A stretch of 64,000 nt of DNA, from the NCBI GenBank assembly GCA_022605955.1, contig JAKCOZ010000008.1, positions 18,719,583 to 18,783,582 on the forward strand, read 5' to 3'. Source of the stretch: Rallus limicola. Lineage: Eukaryota > Chordata > Aves > Gruiformes > Rallidae. Shown piece by piece: positions 55,301 to 64,000 of the stretch. Position 1 is the first letter of the stretch, and the number at the start of each line of letters is the position of its first letter. The notes beneath the pieces were generated by a model that saw only the letters and a program-made list of their open reading frames with translations, searched no databases and was not told the DNA's origin. Made by a program: the position numbers and the translations under genes.

Positions 55301-58300
55301 AGATCCATTTTTTGAAATAACTGATGCCCGAATATGACATTCCTATCAAAACCTTTTCTCTGTCCATTCTTACATTCTTAAGGGAGAGACAGCAGCTGGT
55401 GGAAGCCAGTGTAGCACCAAAAAGATTCTGACAATCTCCAAACAACATGGAGCTTTCTGATTCTGAAAGCTAAAACACCTTTAAAGATGGGTTCCTGTGG
55501 ACATCCTCCCCTGTGATCACTGTGAATATATCATAGGTGAATTTTCCCCCCTTGGAGGCAGTATTAAATGTCCAGCACCTTGTTACGAGGATAAATTCAT
55601 ATTGTGACTGCCACCTCTGGGATAACTCCAAGATGGAGAGGAAGAGGAGAAAGTTCAAAATTATGACCCTGTCCTAAAAGACTATGAAGAGCAGAGTGTG
55701 CGAATTCACTCTTGATTTCACTTTGAGTATGCAGAAAACACTTGCCAACTTCTATTCCATTTTTAGATTTGCAGAAATTATCATCATCACATACTGACAG
55801 ACACATTTTTGGACGATTACTAAGCTCTTTGAAAACATTTGTACCAACTTCAATCTCATAGCAATGACTTACCAGGATGCTGACTACCTACCTGACTGAT
55901 TGTATCTATGCTGGTGATAGATGCGCACTTGAGTAAGCCAGGGATTTACGGTCAGCACTTTCACTTTTTCTCCACTTCCAAATTTATCTTTCTTCCAAAC
56001 TTCTCCCCGTTCTTTAGCTATCCAATATAGATGGCCTTCAAAGACATCGAGGCTGTATGGACTGCCTACTTCTCAAAGGAACCAAACAATGCACTGTCAG
56101 CAAGCAAATCTCTAGCAGGAATGATATGTCTAAGCTGAAGAAGAAGAGAGGTTTTATCATCTATTCCTTTTGCTTAAAAACCATTTGCAGCTATGGATAT
56201 GCACCCTCATGCGCCTGACCACTTCATGCCACTGTGCTTGCAGACTGCTTAATAATAGACATAAAAAAGCATTAATCCAGTTTTCCACATTTTCACCTAT
56301 TTGGGTCACATAAATTATGTAAATTACCCTCAGGGAATCTAGTTATCAGGCACTACAAGCTCTAAACCTGGTGTGCTGTTTACCCCTGCATAAAGGAGAA
56401 GAAAACACTCAAAGAGTTACTCTTTGAAAATACTCCCAAATCTAGCCCCACTTGTGAAGCCCGAGTGCTTGTTAGTACACAGCTTGGTTACTATTATATT
56501 AATTGCGTAAGTTCTTACCTCCATGTAACACTATGGTTCTGTCTGTCCCATCAGGTCTCATGGATTCAATAGTATTTTCTTTAGAATCACTCCAATAGAT
56601 CCTATCATTGTTCAAATAATCAATAGAAAGACCTGTTGGCCAGCCAAGGTCTTCAGAGACCAGAGTTTGTCTTTGTTGTCCATCCATCCAGGCACATTCA
56701 ATCTTTGGCTGCCTTCCCCAGTCGGTCCAAAACATGAGCCTGAAAGGGCAGATCCAGAATTTAATATAGTTCAGAATTTGGCCACCATGACTATCTTTTG
56801 GAGTTTGATGGAAAAGGCCACCTGCAGAACCATAGAGCTGTTCAGCAACCAATGTTCTGCAGACATGATCGGGAAAGTCAGAGAGTTCACTGAACAAGTC
56901 TGTTTCAAGTGCAGAAGATAAATACCAGAAGAATATTTGCACCTGTGTCCTGATTTGGAGAGAAAGATGTTTTAATGGCAATTCCTTATTCTCACTGAAA
57001 GAAAGATTACTGTGAATACTAAACACCCATCAGTCACGATAAAAGCTGCAGAGCCCAAGTGACTTCAGGGAGTTGTGCTGCTTTACTCCATCTGAGAGAA
57101 GCACACATCACAACATCTGGTGATCCATCATATAATACCAGATATAGCAAGCACAGCTGTCCAATGTACCAGTGCATTTACATTGCTTTCCACTGTGAAT
57201 GAGGCTATGTCTGTATTGCTAGAAGCTGGTAAAGAAACATTCCTGTCATTCTCCCTATTTCAGGGATAACAGATAAATTCAGTGGGCAGACAATACTGTA
57301 GAAAGGAGATCTTTATTTGGCCTACCTGGTGTCACCCACACAAGCACCCAAATGAAATCTAATCCTAAAATACTGTCCTATGTACACTACTTTCCTAACA
57401 TTAGTAAAGGGCTAACTCCATGAAGCATTCCCTTAGTCCTTCTGTAAAGTTTATCATTGTGGGCTTTTTTCTTTTAATATTGAGTAGCATTTAAACTACT
57501 TCTGTGAAGTCCTCTAGTACTTACCCACGTTTTGGATTGACAGCAATAGCTGCTGGTTGATCCAGTAGAGAAAAGATAAGCCATTTTCTGTACCGTCCAT
57601 CTAATTTTGCCACCTCAATGCGATTAGTCCCTGCATCGGTCCAGTAAAGATGTCTGAATTACATCAAACACAAAGAATTCCATAATTAAATAGTTGATGA
57701 TTGGGAGATTAAAAAAAAATTAAGAAGAAAAGCTATACCAAGCCTGAAAAAAATTAATATAATGAAGATTACATCTGAATGTTTTCAGTCTGGAACATAT
57801 ATATAACCCTATATATAGGTAGGTTTAGCAGATGTGATCTATCAGATCACTAGTTTTCTCCTCTGACAAAGTTTCTGCAGCTGCCTCTGTTCCCTGTCAA
57901 ATAATTTTCATTAGTGGGCTGCTATAGGACAGGACCTAAAAGAGTTAAGTAGAACTCCCAGCACTTTGCAGCTGTTGGAGAGAGATGTGCTGAAGTTCAT
58001 CAGCTTCAAACCCTGGGAGATTTAAAACAACAGGGGAACTAGCTGATAAAGGATGAAACATTACAGGAAGACTAGACTTTCCGACACCAGACCAGAATAG
58101 GAGAAACTGGTTAGCCTTAAAGGGGGAACAAGAGAAGTAGTAAAAAACAAAACCAGAATGCGTGCAAAGGTTACTAGTCCTAAGCTGCTTTTTTCTAACA
58201 ATGTTCGTAAATGCTTCTAATCAATCAGCAAATGACTAATGTAGAATGGCTTTTTACGCACCAGTGAAACTAAGGCACACGTGGGCTTTGTAGAGTATAT

Positions 58301-61300
58301 CTACTTGTGATTTCATACAATAAATCGACAATGGCTTGCATCAAGCTGTGTCCTGTCTCTCAATCGCGGCAGGCTGCTGAGAACTTTCATTGTTACTCTT
58401 AAGCACCAGAGGTGACTAATAAGGATCTCTGATGATTCCATTTTCCAGGAGACAACAAAGTTCATTACAAATAAAAATTTATTTGCCAGGTAATTTATAT
58501 GACAATTCTGAGGTATTGTGCTTGTTCGTCCACACCTCCTCTCTAGGCTTTTGTCTTCTAACAGAGATGCTAATGAATAAATTGTTACCACATCAGATGA
58601 AAATGCTTTTAGTCCTTACAAACAGGGCACTCAGTCTACTCTGCATTGAATTCTGCTTACCTTTATCATCATGGCTTTATTATTTTTTTACCTTAGTTAA
58701 CAAACATACTCTTCAGTGTACACTCACTAATCATGCCTTGCCTTCTGAGAGAATAAATTATCTCATAAATGGCTTGGGAATGTCAAAAAAGGACTTTTTT
58801 GCAGAATAGGACTAAGAGACTCAAACCATGTATATCAGGTTTTCTATAATGTGCAGACACTTGCATATGTTTTTTTACAATATGTTTCAACACTGATTCT
58901 GTAATCAGTGTGACACTTCAGTAGTGAGGATGCTACCCTCACCAGGATGCTGGTGATATGTATGTCCTACATCCTTGCACTAATGATCATGTAGATTTGT
59001 GAATAGAAATTCAGACACTCCCTACTGCTCTGAGGCATTTGCTTTCCAGGGTGGCCAGCAACTCCCAAAGCAAACAGTAAAATAACTTGAAGGCTGAAAT
59101 TGGGCAGACCTGAATCTATCTATCTAATGAAAAACTGCTGGAAGGAAAGATAGTTTTCCATTTCTTTTTTTCCCCTCCTGACTGGCACTGATTTTCAGAC
59201 TAGAGAATCACTTCAGCCAGACAGACTGGCTTTATCCTGCTCTAGAAATCAGGGTGACATGACATCACAGTTGCATGAGCACCTCCATAACTATTTCCAA
59301 GAACACAACACTTAACAGCATACAACCCCTAACACAAACAGTATAGACAATGAAGGTTACATATAAGGCCCCAAAGTGGAATAAGCCTTTTCCCAAACTT
59401 TGCTTACTCATACAATAGCTTTTTGAGTTGCTACCACAGACAATCTCTGTTGCCACATGAACAATTCAGAGTTAAGTGCTACCTAGCCACAATACAGATC
59501 TTAAGCACGTTCCAAGCATGTTCTGGTTGACAACATAAAAGGTAAACAGCATTCATCCACTTGGTTGATAACCACAAGACAGAAGGGAAGCAGATATCTA
59601 AGTTCCTTCTTTTATTTTCCAGTTTTTCAGAAACATCACATTTTACTATCAAGAACAAGATCTTAAACACTCTTCTTCACCCTGCTGACTGCACCAGGAA
59701 CATCCAAAATCTGTCAACAGCATTCAGAAGATTGACTCATCTCTATATATTGTCCATTTGGCTTCCAACAGAATCCTGACTATATCTCCTAGTGTCTATC
59801 TACAAACATCAGGATCCTCCCAATGCTATAACAAATAAACTAGGGCTGTGCCTGCCTCCCACATCCTTTACCAGTTACACTGCAAATAAGAATTATACCT
59901 TTAACAAAGTCCCAAAAGTCATACCTAGCTTTCCCTCAGATCTTCTCCAAGGGAGGGAAAATGCGTAGTGATCTCATGATTTCTAGGGTTAAGCTAAAAA
60001 ATTCCCATGTTTTAGCCAAAAAAAAAAAAATTTCACAGACAACAAGAGGGAGAAAAACCTCTGAGACACAACTACAAAAAAATAACCATTTTCTGAGAAA
60101 AAACATATATTCCTCAGACTTCAGAGCTGTTTCTGCTTTGGGATTAGCTCATATAGCATGAGGCTGGTAAGAAAGGAGCAAAGATAAAAGACAAATTCCA
60201 TTATGGATTATGGAGGTGGTCTTCCAACAGCAGAGAAAGCTTGTTCCCTGGAGCTTACCTGAGTCATTTAAGGAGAATCCATCTGTCAGGAAAGTCAGTG
60301 TATTATCTCTTTACTGATACACAACTGACCTGCCAGTTGTGGACTAATGCCAGTTTCCTCAGAGAATGTGTGATGCAGTCAGCAACATACATTTGGCCTA
60401 TCAACCTGCAACCTGCTGTCAGGGCAAACAGGGCTTCCTGTATTCTTCTGAATTACCTTGAGACTGGATATCATCAGAAGGAAGAAGAAAGTAGATTTTG
60501 CACTGCCTGATCAAACCCTTGACATGTTCAACATACCGCGTTTCTCGAGCTTTTCAATGCACTTACCTTCCAACCCAGTCAACAGCCAACCCATCAGGAT
60601 TAACGATGTATTTAAGATTCAAGTCAACTTCCTTTGTAGGATTGTTCCTACTGCTGTCAAAAGTGGGCAAATAAGCACGTTTGATGGCTCCAAACTCAGA
60701 CCCCTGTCCCAGAATGCTGAAGTACACGATACCTTCAAAAAAAGATGGCAAATAATTTTAATGTCTAATTATTCCATATTTTTTGAAAATTCTAATCTTT
60801 CTGAGGCTCTTATGTGAAGATACCAGACCCATTTATTTATTAATAACCCAGAGTTTTCTGTTCAATTGAATTACATTGTGTTAGTGTGCGATTTTTTAAG
60901 CCATTCAGCATAGGTAAAATGCACATCTAAATTCATCTTGATCTAGATTATCAAGAAAGATGTATCACATTTTTCAAGAGTGGAGTTTGGAAGCATTTGC
61001 ACATAATCTTGACAGTAATTTAGATTCTCATGACCCTAAGGAGCAAGTATGGCCCAGGACACTGGCACCGCGAAAAAGGCAAAAGCAGGAAAGCCAATAA
61101 GAAGCCAAACATATAAGCTAAGAAAGGGATCTACTGTCTATTCCCTCTTAGTGCAAGGATTAGTTTTTCCAAAATTTTAACCAGGTTTGAGGACTTGGAG
61201 AGGCAGAAAAGGACAGGGGGTCATTTAAAGCAATCTTCTACGACTCCATAATCTTAAAAAGCTATGATTCCACAGCTGAAGTTACACTGAAACAAAAGGA

Positions 61301-63881
61301 AAACCAGAACAAAACCTAGCTACGCCAAATTAGAGTATTAAAAGGAAAGTTGATAGAGGGGTCACATCCAACCGAAACCCAGCCAGTTAAGTTGATTTTC
61401 ATTGTAAATTAAATACCTATGTTGCAGAAATGCATCTTTTTAAACTGACCGTTGCACAGTTGAATATTAATATTCTACACATACTCACTCAGTCCTATCC
61501 CTTCAGGGTCCCAATCGTAATCCAGAGCTTGGATACGCTCCTGGTTATCAATATAGTCGGAGTACTGTTCCGATGAGATATTGTACCTTCGAATCCGCAC
61601 ATTATCTGGCAGTAGCAACAATGGAGGATTACCTGGGAAACAATTGTGAATGTTACTTGCATATTTTCTTCATTTTAGAAGAAACAGGTGAAAGTAAATT
61701 CTACTCAAAACTACACTGGGGTTTTCATAAGAAGAACATGGGACCACTTCTAAACCTTCAGAGTTATTCAAACATCTTGGCTTTGCAAAAATCATAAAAA
61801 ATTCTGGAAATGCTTACCACTGAGGATAGCATTATCCTTTCTACCACAGAGTTTGTGCAGTAGTAATCATTAACAAATAATTCCTTAAAAATTCTTAAAC
61901 ATGACAGCATCGGCATACCACCTCACATCTCAAAACAGAATGCCAGTATACACTATGCAGTTCAGCTCCTCAAAGTCCAAGAAAAATTTTGAAAGAACAA
62001 ATAAATTGCCAGTATCTTGAGCCACGATCTGAGTTCTTCTACCTGAAAGTCTTTAAAATCTAATTTCTCCACATTCAGATGAGTGCTTTTTTTCCCATCA
62101 AAAAAAACCCCAAACAGTTAATTTTGGGTTATAACTTCAATACTCTAATAACTTGACTACAGGGAATATCAGTCCCACCTAGCTCATTTTGCTGGTGAGA
62201 AAATTCAATTGTTTAGCCCTTTTGTTAGGGACAAAGTCCAGTTGGGAGTCATGGATTCAAATCCTAGGCTTTCTTACAGAGAAGTTCTCCTACATTAATC
62301 ACATCTTCACAGAGGCAGTAAGAAATGACAAGGCATTCAACTATGAAAGGAAAATTTCATTTACCAGTGCCTTTTCCAACTACTAGTCCTCAATTTTCTA
62401 TGAAGTGTTCATGTGAACACAATTGCTTTCCATCCAAGTCATGTCCAACCATGGGAGAATAAGGCAAGCAGCTCTGTTCTCTAATGAATATAGATATTCA
62501 GCATAGAAATTTGCAGCATTTCGAATATATATGCTATTACAGGAAAAAAAGAGTACCTAGTATCCTACGTGTGTTCTGAAAATGCCTACTAATCAGGCCT
62601 GCAGCAGACACAGGCAAAGAAAGCCCTCATTTACAAGTGAAGTAAATTCTTGCAGAGTTCTAGGCATACACAGAAGTAGAACATTAGGTGCAGCAAATTT
62701 AATTATGTTATTAGCTACAATTGTTATCTTTGATCACTTAGCCTTAAAAACTTTGGATATCTAGATACTTCCTGAATAAAGCCTATGAAGAAGGGTTAAA
62801 AGAACTAGATTTCTGACACAGGCACATAAAGAAGCTGCCAGGCAGAAACTCAAGTGCAAATACCCTTTTGTATTCCCAGCCTTAACGCTCAATAGTAAAT
62901 ACTTGCAGAATTAGGCCCCTGGGCTGGAAACAGACAGCCCTAGCTTTCTTGTATCGTTTCTCATATCCAAAGTAATTTCTAGGCTTCAAAACCTCCAGCA
63001 GCACACAGTTTTGCTCACAATCATTTGTTCTGATTATTTTACTATTTAACTAGGTACACCACATTTCTATTACATGCCTCTTATGGCTGTTAAAGCGTAA
63101 GTACTTTTCCAAGTACAATATTGTTTCTATCTTTTATATAATACTGCCACATTGTCACTTTTTTTTGTTTTCTTCACATCTTCATTATTACAATTCTGTA
63201 GCTACTATTTTTTTTAATAAACTTTCTACCTATTCAATGACTGTCACATATTGTGGTCACCACATTGAGGTATGATAAAAAGCTAATGATTGACATTAGA
63301 CATTGGCCAAAGTCCTTCTGTTTGTGTGCATCAGTCCATGAACGGCAATCTATCATCCAACTGCCTTTGATGTGTACCAGTTTAATGTAGCTTTCTTCTG
63401 ATGCATTTTTTGTTGAAAAAACCTAAACTTCAGGAATGGGCAACATTAATTTCCTTCTGCTGACAACCACAGGAAAACAGATTTGATTTTTGTTTGCAGA
63501 AAATTTCAAGAGAAAGGAAAGCAGGCATCCAAATCACGGTATTATTTTTAATGCTTACAACTGGAAGCAGAGAAAAGCACTTCTATTACTGATTATGGAA
63601 TGGGGGAAGTACACAGATAATATTAGGTTACAGAATAAAGTTTGGTTTCATTATGCCCTTCCTTAACCAGAGAGGATTATAATAATTAAATTGCTATAAC
63701 CTACTTGCTCTTTACAGGTAGCAATCAATCTTGCTATCAGTTCACATACCATTAGCTGCACACTGCTTCCCTTGTTGATCACCCACAGACCTGAAACCAT
63801 CTGCACAGAAACATTCATAGCTTCCTTTGGAATTCTTGCAGTCCTGGGTGCATGTTCCAAAGATCTCACATTCATTGATAT
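46178..63881 (-). CDS. LRP2: LRP2 (megalin), 3' part: last 15 coding exons
   Basis: Minus-strand gene for the giant endocytic receptor of absorptive epithelia, which takes up vitamin carriers, lipoproteins and filtered proteins. Fifteen exons join in consistent phase to give about 653 residues to the stop. In order they show a calcium-binding EGF module (DINECE), a YWTD propeller ([32 protein letters not shown]), two EGF-like modules, a transmembrane helix ([20 protein letters not shown]), the stop-transfer [16 protein letters not shown] and a tail with three endocytic FENPxY motifs and a Pro-rich SH3-type stretch, ending [16 protein letters not shown]. Human LRP2 is about 4655 residues with 79 exons, so this is roughly the last 14% and exons 65-79 if numbering holds. 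The rest lies right of base 64000. Confidence 0.97.
47437..47508 (-). CDS. LRP2: LRP2 tail exon with third FENPxY (FENPIYAE)
   Basis: 72 nt, phase 0 at both ends, encoding [20 protein letters not shown] and IYAE. Acceptor TTTCAG, donor GAG|GTATTG. Confidence 0.95.
47995..48102 (-). CDS. LRP2: LRP2 tail exon with second FENPxY (FENPVYAS)
   Basis: 108 nt, phase 0 at both ends, encoding [20 protein letters not shown] and a Pro-rich end (SPSPKEPPQ). Acceptor CTCCTACAG, donor CAG|GTAGGA. Confidence 0.93.
48200..48319 (-). CDS. LRP2: LRP2 tail exon with first FENPxY (FENPMYAT)
   Basis: 120 nt, phase 0 at both ends, encoding [20 protein letters not shown] and TVVRPTH. Acceptor TTCCTAG, donor CAT|GTAAGA. 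Confidence 0.94.
48320..51074 (-). other. LRP2 tail intron holding the CR1 copy
   Basis: A 2.75-kb intron between the juxtamembrane and first FENPxY exons. Apart from the CR1 fragment I see nothing in it. Confidence 0.6.
49780..50392 (+). mobile_element. CR1 LINE fragment with reverse-transcriptase remnant and 3' end, internal deletion
   Basis: Inside an LRP2 intron, opposite to LRP2. The left part matches the CR1 reverse-transcriptase region ([10 protein letters not shown], a stop, [16 protein letters not shown]) but with stops and the active-site FADD changed to FANN. Near 50190 it jumps to the CR1 3' region (GCACTGGCACAGTTTGCCCA, ATGGCACGGGGTTGAACTAG) and ends at ATTCTATG (50384-50391), the CR1 terminus. 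Several hundred bases between are missing. A dead copy. Confidence 0.92.
51075..51204 (-). CDS. LRP2: LRP2 juxtamembrane tail exon
   Basis: 130 nt encoding [20 protein letters not shown] and [20 protein letters not shown]. The acceptor is a T-rich tract ending TTAAG, the donor ATG|GTAAGG. Confidence 0.94.
52646..52665. repeat. Perfect 20-bp palindrome in an LRP2 intron
   Basis: AAATCTGATTAATCAGATTT equals its own reverse complement. Its core TGATTAATCA carries two homeodomain-type TAAT sites; function is unknown. Confidence 0.6.
52994..53114 (-). CDS. LRP2: LRP2 transmembrane exon
   Basis: 121 nt encoding the single transmembrane helix [20 protein letters not shown] and the stop-transfer / proximal tail [15 protein letters not shown]. 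Acceptor CTTCGATAG, donor CCAAG|GTATGT. Confidence 0.95.
53273..53340 (-). CDS. LRP2: LRP2 exon, end of last EGF-like module
   Basis: 68 nt encoding [20 protein letters not shown]. Acceptor CCCTTACAG, donor ACAA|GTAAGC. Confidence 0.94.
53514..53533 (+). repeat. A20 run in an LRP2 intron
   Basis: Twenty consecutive A. No adjacent SINE or processed copy is recognised. Confidence 0.85.
53914..54004 (-). CDS. LRP2: LRP2 exon, start of last EGF-like module
   Basis: 91 nt encoding [20 protein letters not shown] and SGLPKC. Acceptor ATTTTGCAG, donor GCAA|GTATGT. Confidence 0.94.
55055..55174 (-). CDS. LRP2: LRP2 EGF-like module after the last propeller
   Basis: 120 nt encoding [20 protein letters not shown] and CPQGTRF..STECD. 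The order of six Cys matches the EGF-like module that follows each LDLR-type propeller. Acceptor CTTTTCCAG, donor GCAG|GTAGGA. Confidence 0.95.
55892..56065 (-). CDS. LRP2: LRP2 last propeller exon
   Basis: 174 nt encoding [29 protein letters not shown] and [12 protein letters not shown]. The blade has YWIA in place of YWTD. Acceptor TTTGAGAAGTAG, donor TCAG|GTAGGT. Confidence 0.95.
56519..56739 (-). CDS. LRP2: LRP2 YWTD propeller exon
   Basis: 221 nt encoding [40 protein letters not shown] and [14 protein letters not shown], two LDLR class-B blades. Acceptor CCCTTTCAG, donor GGAG|GTAAGA. Confidence 0.96.
57525..57653 (-). CDS. LRP2: LRP2 YWTD propeller exon
   Basis: 129 nt encoding [20 protein letters not shown] and [12 protein letters not shown], a canonical class-B repeat. 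Acceptor GTAATTCAG, donor GTGG|GTAAGT. Confidence 0.96.
57654..60566 (-). other. LRP2 propeller intron (2.9 kb)
   Basis: No exon or mobile element is recognised between the flanking propeller exons, and the flanking phases join directly (AG + A), so no exon is missing. Confidence 0.6.
60567..60732 (-). CDS. LRP2: LRP2 propeller exon
   Basis: 166 nt encoding [20 protein letters not shown] and [15 protein letters not shown]. The blade has YFSI in place of YWTD. Acceptor TTTTTTTGAAG, donor GAAG|GTAAGT. Confidence 0.95.
61489..61632 (-). CDS. LRP2: LRP2 first exon of the last propeller
   Basis: 144 nt encoding [35 protein letters not shown]. Acceptor TTTCCCAG, donor CTGA|GTGAGT. Confidence 0.95.
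61633..63749 (-). other. LRP2 intron (2.1 kb)
   Basis: Nothing recognised. The flanking exons join in phase (G + GT = Gly), so no exon is missing. Confidence 0.6.
63750..63881 (-). CDS. LRP2: LRP2 calcium-binding EGF exon
   Basis: 132 nt encoding [30 protein letters not shown] and QCAANG. DINEC is the calcium-binding start and [10 protein letters not shown] fits the hydroxylation-type core. Acceptor TATGTCTAG, donor AATG|GTATGT. It is the most upstream LRP2 exon in the window; the next intron runs off the right edge. Confidence 0.95.
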
Positions 63882-64000
63882 CTAGACATAAGTAGAGAAG
63901 AGATATCTCAAGCTTATTATCTTTCTTGCACTTGATGGTCACCTTTACTTCACTAAGTGGTAGGTTTTTCCCTTCTCCTCATACTCCAAGAGATCAGTAA

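Noticed and set aside
56740..57026. Upstream extension of the LRP2 propeller frame into neighbouring sequence
   Set aside because: A good acceptor (CCCTTTCAG) ends the exon at 56739, and phase joins the next exon at 57525; the extension is intron.

Overview
The window is vertebrate nuclear DNA, most likely from a bird. It is AT-rich, its genes are split by short GT-AG introns, and it carries CR1 LINE fragments, one ending in the avian-type ATTCTATG tail. The gene order ABCB11 (minus) - DHRS9 (plus) - LRP2 (minus) is the same as on human chromosome 2q, except that a second DHRS9-like gene lies between DHRS9 and LRP2. The species cannot be named from the sequence.

Region by region: (1) 1-17447, minus strand: the 5' part of ABCB11 (bile salt export pump). 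Nine coding exons give codons 1-361; the rest lies left of base 1. The exons join without any phase conflict and include a 22-nt microexon at 12457-12478. (2) 17448-26999: a 9.5-kb head-to-head interval between ABCB11 and DHRS9 with no convincing coding exon; it must hold the unseen 5' non-coding exons and promoters of both. (3) 27029-31093, plus: DHRS9, a complete four-exon short-chain dehydrogenase/reductase of about 322 residues with all catalytic residues. (4) 31094-38267: intergenic. (5) 38268-42588, plus: a tandem DHRS9 paralog with the same exon plan (internal exons of 259 and 164 nt in both genes) and an open frame. It has lost the catalytic Asn and Ser, the NNAG and PG motifs, and the ancestral start codon, so it looks like a pseudoenzyme or a strongly repurposed SDR. 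(6) 42589-46177: intergenic and LRP2 3' UTR. (7) 46178-63881, minus: the last 15 coding exons of LRP2 (megalin), about 653 residues. They cover a calcium-binding EGF module, the last YWTD propeller, two EGF-like modules, the transmembrane helix and a tail with three FENPxY motifs. Upstream exons lie beyond base 64000.

The three known genes are linked by position, not by pathway: ABCB11 exports bile salts from hepatocytes, DHRS9 oxidises retinol and 3-alpha-hydroxysteroids, and LRP2 takes up vitamin carriers in absorptive epithelia. The clearest novelty candidates are the degenerate DHRS9 paralog, a 135-bp duplication that copied an ABCB11 splice donor into the neighbouring intron, and the three full FENPxY motifs of LRP2. 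I saw no CRISPR array, operon, tRNA or rRNA gene.
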